Under the pieces are notes generated by a model. That model ran no database searches, was not told the DNA's origin, and saw nothing but the letters and a program-made list of their open reading frames with translations. A program made the translations under genes and the position numbers. A stretch of 16,434 bases of DNA from an uncultured Litoreibacter sp. GTDB lineage: Bacteria; Pseudomonadota; Alphaproteobacteria; Rhodobacterales; Rhodobacteraceae. Positions within the stretch are counted from its first letter, which is position 1; each line of letters opens with the position of its first letter. Below, piece by piece: positions 7,445-16,434 of this stretch. The DNA lies in contig CALFWN010000264.1 of assembly GCA_937928335.1 (NCBI GenBank), positions 1 through 16,434 on the forward strand, in the 5' to 3' direction.

Positions 7445-9100
7445 TTACCCTTCGTTAAGTTTAGCCGCGTCCTTGCCCACCTTGCGGCAGAGCAGGATCA
7501 CCGGCAGCAGCCCGATCCCGGCAATCACCAGGCTGGGCACGGCGGCCCCCTCAAGCCGCTCGTCAGCGGCCAGCCGGAAAGCCTGCACCGCCAGAGTGTC
7601 AAAGTTGAAGGGCCGCATGATCAGCGTCGCGGGCAGTTCTTTCATCACATCGACAAAGACGATCAGCGCCGCCGTCATCAGGCTGGGCGTCAGGATCGGC
7701 AGATGCACCCGGCCGATCACGCCCCATACCCCTTTGCCCAGCACCCGGGCGGCGGCGTCCATATTGGTGGTGATCGTCGAGATCCCGCCCTCATAGGCCC
7801 CGAGGGCGGCGGCCAGAAAGCGGATCATATAAGCACCCACCAACAGCCAGATCGAGCCGGTAAAAAACAGCCCCGTCGAGATGTCGAAATTGGCCCGCAT
7901 CCAGGCGTCGAGCGTGTTGTCAAAGGCAGCAAATGGCACAAGCAGACCCACCGCGATCACGCCGCCCGGCACCGCGTAACCCAGCCGTGCGATATACAGG
8001 GCTGCGTCCGACAGTTTGCCGCCAAAGCTGCGTTGAAACGCGCCCAGCACGATGGCGGCGGTCACGGTCAGCCCGGCGGCGATCAGGGCCAGCGTCACGG
8101 TGTTGGAGATAAATTTCAGGTAGCGCGCGCTCAGCAGGTTCTGCTCCGAGCCTATGCCCATCACCGCCAGCGCAATGGTCGGGATCACCACGCCCAGAAG
8201 CACGGGCAGCAGGCACAGGGCCAGAGCACCCCAGGCCTGAACGCCGCTCAGCACGGTGCGCTCCAGCGGGGTTTTTGCCTTGGCCGCCGCGTAGCGGGCA
8301 TTGCCACGGGTGAAGCGCTCCATGAAGGCCAGAAGCAGCGCGAAGGCCAGCAGCCCCAGCGATAATTGCGCCGCCGCCGCGCGGTCCCCCATCGAGAACC
8401 AGCTGGTATAGATGCCCGTCGCAAAGGTCTGCACCGAGAAATAGGATACCGTGCCGAAATCCGCGATGGTCTCCATCGCGGTCAGCAACACGCCTGCGGC
8501 AATAGCGGGGCGCGCCATTGGCAGCGACACGTGCCAGAAAGCCTGCATCGGGGTCTTGCCCAGGGATCGCGCGGCGTGAAACACCGTGGCGCTCTGGCCC
8601 ATGAAGGCGGTGCGGGCCAGCAGGTAGACGTAAGGGTAAAGCACGAGGATCAGCATGATCGCGGCCCCGCCCAGCGAGCGTATTTCGGGGAACCAGTAGT
8701 CGCGCGGCCCGTAGCCCATCACCGCCCGCAAGGTGGATTGCACGATGCCCGGATGGTCCAGCAAATGGGTATAGGCATAGGCCAGGACGTAAGCCGGGAA
8801 GGCCAGCGGGATGACCAGCGCGATCTCGATCCAGCGGCGGCCCGGAAATTCGGTCATGGTGACCAGCCAGGCCGCGCCCGTGCCCACCGCGCAGGTGCCG
8901 ATGCCCACCAACAGCACCAATATGGCGGTGGTCGAGACATAGCCCGCCATCACGGTGCCAATCAGGTGGCGCAGGGTCTCCGAGGTGCCGGTCACCGCTG
9001 CAATCAGCACGCCCAGATGCGGCAGCAGGCACAAAACGGCCAGCACCACCGCGCTGAGCATCAGGCTGCGATGCGCCATTTTGTGAAAGAGTGACTTCAT
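7445..9100 (-). CDS. fbpB: Ferric iron ABC transporter permease, two fused domains
   Basis: A 551-residue inner-membrane permease of the FbpB/SfuB/AfuB type, with about 12 helices in two homologous halves. Each half ends in an EAA loop that docks the ATPase: HAARSLGKTPMQAFWHVSLP (175-194) and MDAARVLGKG...GRVHLP (447-468). The length and duplicated architecture are typical of Fe3+ permeases. The ATG at 9100 has only a weak ribosome site. The gene is convergent with fbpA across terminator 7403-7427, and no fbpC ATPase gene lies next to it in this window, so the ATPase must be encoded elsewhere. Likely iron-regulated through the motif at 9158-9170. Confidence 0.92.
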   Translation of the reverse strand: MKSLFHKMAHRSLMLSAVVLAVLCLLPHLGVLIAAVTGTSETLRHLIGTVMAGYVSTTAILVLLVGIGTCAVGTGAAWLVTMTEFPGRRWIEIALVIPLAFPAYVLAYAYTHLLDHPGIVQSTLRAVMGYGPRDYWFPEIRSLGGAAIMLILVLYPYVYLLARTAFMGQSATVFHAARSLGKTPMQAFWHVSLPMARPAIAAGVLLTAMETIADFGTVSYFSVQTFATGIYTSWFSMGDRAAAAQLSLGLLAFALLLAFMERFTRGNARYAAAKAKTPLERTVLSGVQAWGALALCLLPVLLGVVIPTIALAVMGIGSEQNLLSARYLKFISNTVTLALIAAGLTVTAAIVLGAFQRSFGGKLSDAALYIARLGYAVPGGVIAVGLLVPFAAFDNTLDAWMRANFDISTGLFFTGSIWLLVGAYMIRFLAAALGAYEGGISTITTNMDAAARVLGKGVWGVIGRVHLPILTPSLMTAALIVFVDVMKELPATLIMRPFNFDTLAVQAFRLAADERLEGAAVPSLVIAGIGLLPVILLCRKVGKDAAKLNEG

Positions 9101-9157
9101 TGCGAGGGCCGTCCTAGCGCAGTTTCAGCCCGTGAAATAGCGCATTTTGTGGCAATA

Positions 9158-9170
9158 GACTATTTTTGTC
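9158..9170 (-). promoter_or_regulatory. Candidate IscR/Iron-Rhodo-box upstream of fbpB
   Basis: Read on the minus strand this is GACAAAAATAGTC, one base different from the GACTAAAATAGTC core of the IscR type 1 consensus, 58 bases upstream of the fbpB start. It abuts a small hairpin at 9170-9185 (CGGGTT-TTTG-AACCCG). Together with the site before fbpA it suggests common iron or Fe-S-dependent control; regulator identity is inferred. Confidence 0.5.
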
Positions 9171-9246
9171 GGGTTTTTGAACCCGCCGCTTGGAAATCCC
9201 GTGATTTGGGGGATATACGCCCGCCCTCGGGAATACGCCCCCAGTC

Positions 9247-9361
9247 CGGAGTCAAGCCGAAGGCGCTGGACCACGGATCGCCACGCATCCTTACTCCAAG
9301 CCGTGCATCGCCATCCCGTCCGGGCGGTCTGGCGATGCATGGCGCCTTCCGCTTGACCCCG
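9247..9361. repeat. Nested inverted repeats between fbpB and the dehalogenase gene
   Basis: An outer inverted repeat pairs 9247-9266 with 9342-9361 (18 of 20 positions complementary; left arm core GTCAAGCCGAAGGCGC). Inside it, 9300-9313 pairs with 9330-9343 (14 pairs, one G-T; core TGCATCGCCA / TGGCGATGCA). The motif ATCGCCA occurs twice (9277-9283 and 9307-9313) against a single TGGCGAT, allowing two exclusive pairings. It starts 10 bases after the dehalogenase stop codon. There is no T-run on either side, so it is not a classic terminator. It could be a 3' UTR structure, an RNA-processing site, a REP-like or small mobile palindromic element, or part of the fbpB leader. Confidence 0.6.
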
Positions 9362-9370
9362 TGCCAACGC

Positions 9371-12300
9371 TCACAAATCCACCTCGACCACGCCGCCTTT
9401 CCGGGCCGCGCGGGACTGGCACAAGATCACCTCGCCCTCGCGCTGCTTGTTCGACAGCACAAAGTCGCGATGCTCCACCTCGCCCGAGACCAGCCCGCAT
9501 TTGCACACGCCGCAGATCCCGTCAGAGCATTTCACATCCACCTGAATGCCGTTCTCCGCCAGCACATCTGTTGCGGATTTTTCCGCCGGGACCATCAGCG
9601 TCTTGCCTGACTTGGCCAGCTTCAAGATGAAGTCATGGTTCTCCCATTCGGGCAGCTCCGGCAGGGCGAAATATTCCAGATGGCGGGCCTCTTCCGGGAA
9701 GCCTGCGGCTTGGGCGGCAACCATCACCGCGTCCATGAACCGGTCCGGCCCGCAGGTATAGACGTGATCGCCCGCGCGGTAGCCCGCCAGCAGCGCGTCC
9801 AGATCAGCCCGTGTGCCCTCGTTTGAGACATGCAGCTGCACCCGGTCCTTCCACGGCACGGCGGCCAGATCCTCCAGAAACCCCGCGCTGTCGCGCGCGC
9901 TGACCGCGTAATGCAGCGTAAATTCCGCCCCCTTGGCGTGCAGCTCATGGGCCATTGCGATCATTGGCGTCACCCCGATGCCGCCGCCCATCAGCATGTG
10001 CCGCTTGCCGTCGCTGGCCACCGGGAAATGGTTGATCGGTGGGGCTATGAACACTTTGCGCCCCTCGTCGAAAATCCGGTGCATCAGCTTCGAGCCGCCC
10101 CGGCCCTCGTCTTCCCGCAGCACCCCGATCTGGTAGACAGAGCGGTCCGCCGGGTCGCCCGACATCGAATATTGCCGCAGGAACTCGGGGGCCACGACAA
10201 TGTCGAGATGCGCCCCCGCCTGCCAGGCGGGCAGGTCGCCGCCATCCTCGCGGCGGAACTCGTATTTGGTGACATCCGGCGTCATCGGCTCCACCCGGCT
10301 GACCACCACCGGGATCACCGGGCTTTGCGCGTCATTGGTGTAGCGGTGGATCAGCCCGTCCATCTCGCCCGCGTTCATCCGGCGGCGGTACTCAGCGGCG
10401 GGGATCATCGCCTGATAGGCCGCAATCCCGGCCTCGCGGTCCATCGGGAACGGGTAGGGGTAGGGGTGCGGGGCCAGGGGCGCGGGGTAGACCGCCAGGG
10501 TCTGGTCCTCGTATTTCAGGTCCAGCTCCCGCTGCAAATCGCGCCGGTTGACCGGGTGCTCCGTGGGCCGGTACGCGCCGCTTTCATGCAGTTCGAGATC
10601 CCACCACCAGGTCTTGGTCTCGTTCAGCCCGCCATTGCCCGCCATGTCGTCCAGACGGGCCAGCGCGGGGGCCAGTTTCGGCACATTCATCGCGGCCCAG
10701 CGAAACGGCGTCTCGCTGAAGATGCCTTCCAGGTTCCAGGGGCAGGTCTTCATGCAGCGCCCGCACATCGCGCCGCCCGGCGTGGTGATGCGGTAGGTGG
10801 TGCATTTCTGGCTGTCGGATTTCCAGATCTCGTAGCCGTTGAACATCAGCTTCGGCCCGGCGGTGATCGCGCCCGAGGGGCATTCGCGGGCGCATTTGTT
10901 GCAGCTTTCGCAGAAATTCTGCAGCCCGAAGTCAATCGGTCTGTCATGCGCCAGCGGCAGGTCGGTCGTCACCACGCCCGATTTCAGCCGAGGCCCCAGA
11001 TAGGGGTTCAGGATCACCTCGCCGATGCGACTGACCTCGCCCAGACCGCTCAACAGCAGCAGCGGGGGTTGCAGCACTTCGCCATCCATCACCGAATGCG
11101 CCTTGGCCGAGTAGCCCAGCCGCCGGATCTGCTTGGCAATCACGCCTCCCAGCAGCGAGAACCGCAGATAGGCGCGCATCGATTGCGCCACCGCGATCCA
11201 GTCATCGCCGCTGGAGCCCGCCATAGTCTCGAAGCCCTGATCAATAATCATCGAGATGGCCTGATCATGCGGCGGGTCAATCGCCTCGCCGCGCGCGTCA
11301 TGGCTGTACCAGGCCCAGTCCGGGCAGCGGGAGATGCCCACCGCGTCAGCCCCGATGAAATATGCCGCCGCCTTGATATGTTCCGCCGCCATGACCGGGT
11401 CCAGCTTTTGGGGCGCGCCCTCGGGTGGGCCGTCCTGCAACAGCACAAACGCCCCCAAGGCGCGGCGCTGCGCGGCGGAGGGCGCGGCCTTCATGACGTA
11501 TTGCCCGCCTGTCGCCGCCTGCTGGTTGCCCTTGCCCATATCGCCAAATTGCGAGCGGGCGAACATGTCGGTGCGCTTGGGCACGCGGGCGACATTGGGT
11601 TCGTCAATATAGGTGGTGGGGGTGTCGACACGTTTCAGCTTTTCAAACGGATGCGCCCCGTCCATGTAGCGCCGCTTGGCAAAGCCGGTGCTGTTCAAAG
11701 CGGATTTCTCCGACCCTTTGCCCAGCGTCCAGGCCAGCCCATGCGTGGCGCTGCGCGGTTGGTGATCGGCCAGCGGCTGGTCGCAGGCCATTTTGAAGCT
11801 GGTGGTGATCGCGGCCAGCCCGAAGCCTGTGCCCAAATACGGGTGCACCAAAGCGCCATCTTCAACCGTCGCCAGCCCCGAAGCCACGGCCAGCCGGTTC
11901 AAATCCACATCGCTTGAGGTGGCGCTGTGCGACTTGGCCTCAAACCCCAGCAGGCGCAGGTAATTGCCGATCACACAGGCGGTCTCGTTGGCGCGCAGGG
12001 CGGCGCGCTGGGCCTGCGCGCCCGTGATCCAGTCGAAGCCCGGCTCATCCTCCCACGGGTCGCGCGGGTGTTCATAGGCGAAGACAATCGCGTGGCTATG
12101 GGCGTCGATGCCGCGCGGCGGGGCGGTGATGCTGTCGCGCAGGCCCGCCATGATCATGTCGATGCCCGAGGCCAGCGTTTTGGTCTGCCGGGTCTGCAGC
12201 GCCTCGCCCAGAGCGTCGATGCCGGGGTTGCGAATAGAGGTTTCCAGCCGGGCCGCGTCCGGCAGGGCGCAGATGCCCACCAGACTGGCATCGCTGAAAT

Positions 12301-12574
12301 AGCCAAAGGCCTTGATATGATGCGCCCGCTCTTCAGGGTCGCGGGGGCAGTCGGCCTCTGCTTTGTTGACCAGCCCGTCGCGGATGGTGTCGAGCATTGC
12401 CTGATATTCGCCCATCGCGTTCACGATGCTGCGCGGCGCGTCGGGCCGCTCGAAGCTGAGCGCTTCAAAGCCGGGGCAGGCCTCCAGCGGTGGCGGCCGG
12501 GTGGTGCGCGCCAGCCGCTCGACGGGGTAGGGGCCCAGATGGGGCGCTCGGGATTTGGTGGAAAACAATCGCAT
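9371..12574 (-). CDS. rdhA: Self-sufficient reductive dehalogenase (corrinoid/Fe-S domain fused to FMN/[2Fe-2S] reductase)
   Basis: A ~1067-residue soluble fusion predicted to remove halogen from organohalides, probably halogenated phenolics, using NAD(P)H. Numbering from the ATG at 12574: residues ~85-270 are a degenerate copy of the corrinoid module; ~395-550 are the catalytic module, with WYSHD (Tyr423) and GYSAKAH (Lys491) likely equivalent to the Tyr/Lys pair of NpRdhA. [4Fe-4S] ligands are Cys555/558/561/565 (CESCNKCARECP) and Cys591/604/607/611. A Pro/Tyr linker (~694-711) leads to a phthalate-dioxygenase-reductase module: RQYS (800-803, FMN), GGGIGVTP (863-870, nucleotide), CSDGICGVC plus Cys1052 (plant-type [2Fe-2S]). 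There is no Tat signal and no rdhB anchor. Architecture matches BhbA of Comamonas and JbRdhA of Jhaorihella. A TTG start at 12613, seven bases after oxyR, is possible. Substrate is inferred. Confidence 0.9.
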   Translation of the reverse strand: MRLFSTKSRAPHLGPYPVERLARTTRPPPLEACPGFEALSFERPDAPRSIVNAMGEYQAMLDTIRDGLVNKAEADCPRDPEERAHHIKAFGYFSDASLVGICALPDAARLETSIRNPGIDALGEALQTRQTKTLASGIDMIMAGLRDSITAPPRGIDAHSHAIVFAYEHPRDPWEDEPGFDWITGAQAQRAALRANETACVIGNYLRLLGFEAKSHSATSSDVDLNRLAVASGLATVEDGALVHPYLGTGFGLAAITTSFKMACDQPLADHQPRSATHGLAWTLGKGSEKSALNSTGFAKRRYMDGAHPFEKLKRVDTPTTYIDEPNVARVPKRTDMFARSQFGDMGKGNQQAATGGQYVMKAAPSAAQRRALGAFVLLQDGPPEGAPQKLDPVMAAEHIKAAAYFIGADAVGISRCPDWAWYSHDARGEAIDPPHDQAISMIIDQGFETMAGSSGDDWIAVAQSMRAYLRFSLLGGVIAKQIRRLGYSAKAHSVMDGEVLQPPLLLLSGLGEVSRIGEVILNPYLGPRLKSGVVTTDLPLAHDRPIDFGLQNFCESCNKCARECPSGAITAGPKLMFNGYEIWKSDSQKCTTYRITTPGGAMCGRCMKTCPWNLEGIFSETPFRWAAMNVPKLAPALARLDDMAGNGGLNETKTWWWDLELHESGAYRPTEHPVNRRDLQRELDLKYEDQTLAVYPAPLAPHPYPYPFPMDREAGIAAYQAMIPAAEYRRRMNAGEMDGLIHRYTNDAQSPVIPVVVSRVEPMTPDVTKYEFRREDGGDLPAWQAGAHLDIVVAPEFLRQYSMSGDPADRSVYQIGVLREDEGRGGSKLMHRIFDEGRKVFIAPPINHFPVASDGKRHMLMGGGIGVTPMIAMAHELHAKGAEFTLHYAVSARDSAGFLEDLAAVPWKDRVQLHVSNEGTRADLDALLAGYRAGDHVYTCGPDRFMDAVMVAAQAAGFPEEARHLEYFALPELPEWENHDFILKLAKSGKTLMVPAEKSATDVLAENGIQVDVKCSDGICGVCKCGLVSGEVEHRDFVLSNKQREGEVILCQSRAARKGGVVEVDL
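10452..10487 (+). other. G-quadruplex-forming motif inside rdhA (non-coding strand)
   Basis: On the plus strand one GGG run and five GGGG runs (10452-10454, 10457-10460, 10463-10466, 10470-10473, 10477-10480, 10484-10487) are separated by loops of two or three bases (TA, TA, TGC, CCA, CGC). This meets the canonical G-quadruplex pattern with runs to spare. It is the complement of the Pro/Tyr linker codons of the dehalogenase, so the G-rich strand is the transcription template. Confidence 0.7.
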
Positions 12575-12619
12575 GTCAGCGCCCACGTTGCGGCTGAATG
12601 CGGGTGATTGCAACCGGCC

Positions 12620-13513
12620 TTAGGGCAATGGCGCGCATCCCCGCACGACCTCGGCCACCTGGTCAAACTGCGCCTTCAGCGGGCTGGTCTTGCGCCAGAT
12701 CATGCCAATTGTCCGCTGCGGCCCCGGTGCGGGGAAATTCGAGACCGTAACCGGGGCTGATCGTGTCTCCACTTCCACGGCCATTTTTGGGATCAGCGTC
12801 ACGCCAATGCCCGCGCCCACCAATTGCACCAGTGTCGACAAGGAGCTGCCATCCAGCATCTCGCGGGGGGCGGCGGCGGCCGCGCTGCAATATGATAGCG
12901 CCTGATCGCGGAAGCAATGGCCCTCTTCCAGCAGCAGCAGCCGCATTTCACTCAGCTTTTTGGGGCTGGGCACCGGCATCTCGCTGTCTGACTGGGGGCG
13001 GACCAGCACGAAATCCTCGGTGAACAGCGCGACCTCCTCCAGCGAGGGTTCAGAGACGGGCAAAGCCACGATTGCGGCGTCGATGCGCCCGTCGCTCAGC
13101 TCTTGAATCAAGGTGGGGGTCAGGGTTTCGCGCACATGCAGATCAAGCCCGATATGGGCGCGGGTCAGCTGGCCGATAATGGCGGGCAGCAGATAGGGTG
13201 CGACCGTGGGAATCACGCCCAGCCGCAGCCGTCCGCTCAGCCCGTCCTTGGGCGCGCGGGCCAAATCCTCCAGCTCGTCCACGCCGCGCAGAATGTCGCG
13301 CACCCGCAGCGCGAAATCCTCGCCAAAGGCTGTCAGCCGCACGGAGCGGTTGCCACGCTCGAAAAGTGCGGTGCCCAGATGCGCCTCCAGCTCCTTGATT
13401 TGCATGGATAAAGCCGGTTGCGAGATGGCGCAGGCCTCTGCGGCATGACCGAAATGACCCAGCCGGGAAAGCGCCTCGAAATAGCGGAACTGTTTCAGCG
13501 ACAACCGGTCCAT
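12620..13513 (-). CDS. oxyR: OxyR, peroxide-sensing LysR-type regulator
   Basis: A 297-residue LysR-family regulator. The N-terminal winged helix-turn-helix spans ~1-62 (FGHAAEACAISQPALSMQIKE is the recognition region) and the effector domain ~92-295. The peroxide-sensing cysteines are both present: Cys200 and Cys209 in EEGHCFRDQALSYC, the same spacing as Cys199/Cys208 of E. coli OxyR. This, with divergent katG, makes OxyR far more likely than a generic LysR regulator. Reduced and disulfide forms are expected to bind the shared intergenic region differently and induce katG under H2O2. An AAGGTG ribosome site precedes the ATG at 13513. The stop is 7 or 45 bases upstream of the dehalogenase start, so the two genes are probably co-transcribed. 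Confidence 0.93.
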   Translation of the reverse strand: MDRLSLKQFRYFEALSRLGHFGHAAEACAISQPALSMQIKELEAHLGTALFERGNRSVRLTAFGEDFALRVRDILRGVDELEDLARAPKDGLSGRLRLGVIPTVAPYLLPAIIGQLTRAHIGLDLHVRETLTPTLIQELSDGRIDAAIVALPVSEPSLEEVALFTEDFVLVRPQSDSEMPVPSPKKLSEMRLLLLEEGHCFRDQALSYCSAAAAAPREMLDGSSLSTLVQLVGAGIGVTLIPKMAVEVETRSAPVTVSNFPAPGPQRTIGMIWRKTSPLKAQFDQVAEVVRGCAPLP

Positions 13514-13531
13514 AAGTTCACCTTATCGTGT

Positions 13532-13560
13532 CAATCAGAAAATACGACTTAAGCTAATTG
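13532..13560. promoter_or_regulatory. Candidate OxyR-binding dyad between oxyR and katG
   Basis: CAATCAG (13532-13538) and CTAATTG (13554-13560) form an inverted repeat with 6 of 7 positions paired across 15 bases, around a central CTTAAG palindrome at 13548-13553. An interrupted dyad in the 107-base divergent gap is where a LysR regulator would bind to control both genes. It does not match the E. coli OxyR consensus well, so this is positional inference. Confidence 0.35.
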
Positions 13561-13578
13561 GATGCGTTTGGTAAGTAG

Positions 13579-15840
<2,262 letters not shown>

Positions 15841-15856
15841 GCCTCTGACATGAACG

Positions 15857-15896
15857 AACGGCGCGTGGCCCTCAGGGGCTGCGCGCCGTTTTCTTT
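15857..15896 (+). terminator. Rho-independent terminator of katG
   Basis: AACGGCGCG (15857-15865) and CGCGCCGTT (15882-15890) are perfectly complementary, with a further inner pairing of GCCC with GGGC, and a T-rich run TTTTCTTTT spans the stem end and what follows. It starts 17 bases after the katG stop. The AAC end of the left arm gives partial A-richness, but only plus-strand use is supported. Confidence 0.88.
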
Positions 15897-15937
15897 TGCC
15901 CGAAGCCCGGCCATAATCCCCCATGAAAGAGGGGCTT

Positions 15938-16434
15938 ATGCTGACACCAAAGGACACTGTTGACGCCACCCGCGCGGCCTTTGGCTGGGACATCCCCGAG
16001 CGCTACAATATCGGCGTTGATATCTGCGACAAGACCGCCGACAAAACCCCCGACGCGCTGGCGCTGATTGATGTGGCCCCGGATGGCCATGCCACGCGCT
16101 ACAGCTTTGGCCAGCTCAGGGCGCTGTCCAACCAGCTGGCCAATCTGCTGAGCCGGACCACCCGGAAAGGCGACCGCGTCGGCGTGCTGTTGCCGCAATC
16201 CATGCACACGGCCATCGCCCATATCGCGGCGCTGAAACTCGGCGCGATCTCCCTGCCACTCTTCACGCTGTTTGGCCCTGATGCGCTGCGCCACCGGCTG
16301 AGCGATGCAGGGGCCAGCACGCTGATCACGACACCAGAGCAGGCCGATAAGATCAAGGAGATCCGCGCCGATCTGCCTGCGCTTAAAACCGTCCTGACCA
16401 CCGAGGATCTTGCCGCCGGGCTGCCCCGGCAAAG
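15938..16434 (+). CDS. AMP-dependent acyl-CoA synthetase, 5' part (3' end outside window)
   Basis: The first 165 codons of an adenylate-forming acyl-CoA synthetase, which activates a carboxylic acid with ATP and CoA. The visible N-terminal part has the familiar order: YNIGVDICDKTADKTPDALALI, then YSFGQLRALSNQLANLL, GDRVGVLLPQS, and HIAALKLGAISLPLFTLFGP. The ATP/AMP-binding P-loop and catalytic Lys lie beyond the edge, so the substrate class (short, medium or aromatic acids) cannot be told. The ATG at 15938 is chosen for the AGAGGGG just upstream; an in-frame ATG at 15923 adds five residues but lacks such a site. A CATAAT at 15912-15917 may be a -10 element. The gene follows the katG terminator and is probably a separate unit. 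Confidence 0.88.
   Translation, partial: MLTPKDTVDATRAAFGWDIPERYNIGVDICDKTADKTPDALALIDVAPDGHATRYSFGQLRALSNQLANLLSRTTRKGDRVGVLLPQSMHTAIAHIAALKLGAISLPLFTLFGPDALRHRLSDAGASTLITTPEQADKIKEIRADLPALKTVLTTEDLAAGLPRQ

Noticed and set aside
8366..9094. 242-codon open frame on the plus strand opposite fbpB
   Set aside because: Rich in Gln, His, Arg and Gly with no domain; the minus-strand permease explains the region.
9830..11917. 695-codon open frame on the plus strand opposite the dehalogenase gene
   Set aside because: Its translation is His/Arg/Gly/Pro-rich without recognisable domains. It mirrors the high-GC third-position bias of the real gene on the other strand.
13525..13531. TTGACA on the minus strand in the oxyR-katG gap as a -35 box for oxyR
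   Set aside because: It lies too close to the oxyR ATG; a matching -10 would fall at or inside the start of the coding region.

Overview
The window is GC-rich DNA that looks like a chromosomal segment of a marine-type alphaproteobacterium, most likely Rhodobacterales (Roseobacter/Rhodobacter relatives). This rests on an Mrp/Pha-type antiporter operon with a fused A-B subunit, the codon bias, and the protein types present. No species assignment is possible from the sequence alone. I see no tRNA, rRNA, CRISPR array, insertion sequence or phage gene.

Layout. (1) 1-4489, plus strand: the distal part of a multisubunit cation/proton antiporter operon. It starts with the 3' end of a fused mnhA-mnhB gene, followed by mnhC, mnhD, mnhE, mnhF and mnhG, with overlapping or nearly touching stop and start codons. 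(2) 4516-6245: a minus-strand protein of unknown function with a weak sulfotransferase-like N-terminus, divergent from a small P-loop kinase of the YggC/FrcK type. (3) 6348-9100: a convergent pair for ferric iron uptake, the periplasmic binding protein fbpA (plus) and the two-domain permease fbpB (minus). A clear rho-independent terminator lies between them, and each gene has an upstream motif resembling an iron-responsive IscR/'Iron-Rhodo-box' site. No ATPase gene is present. (4) 9101-9370: an intergenic region carrying the fbpB control region and an unusual nested inverted-repeat structure. (5) 9371-15840: a minus-strand oxyR followed directly by a very large gene for a soluble, self-sufficient reductive dehalogenase, with katG divergent from oxyR. 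(6) From 15938: the 5' end of an AMP-binding acyl-CoA synthetase gene that runs off the window.

The highlight is the ~1067-residue reductive dehalogenase. One polypeptide carries a degenerate N-terminal copy of the corrinoid-binding module, the catalytic corrinoid module, two [4Fe-4S] motifs, a Pro/Tyr-rich linker, and a phthalate-dioxygenase-reductase-like FMN/NAD(P)H/[2Fe-2S] module. It lacks a Tat signal, and no membrane-anchor gene is nearby. It therefore resembles the catabolic, oxygen-tolerant class (BhbA, NpRdhA, JbRdhA) rather than respiratory dehalogenases. Its position immediately downstream of a genuine OxyR (both redox cysteines conserved) and beside katG suggests, as inference, that it is embedded in a peroxide-stress locus. 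The DNA encoding its linker is also a strong G-quadruplex candidate on the opposite strand.

Shared themes are ion homeostasis (Mnh), iron supply (Fbp) and redox/peroxide handling (OxyR, KatG). The corrinoid/Fe-S dehalogenase depends on both iron and redox balance, but a functional link between the blocks is only a hypothesis.
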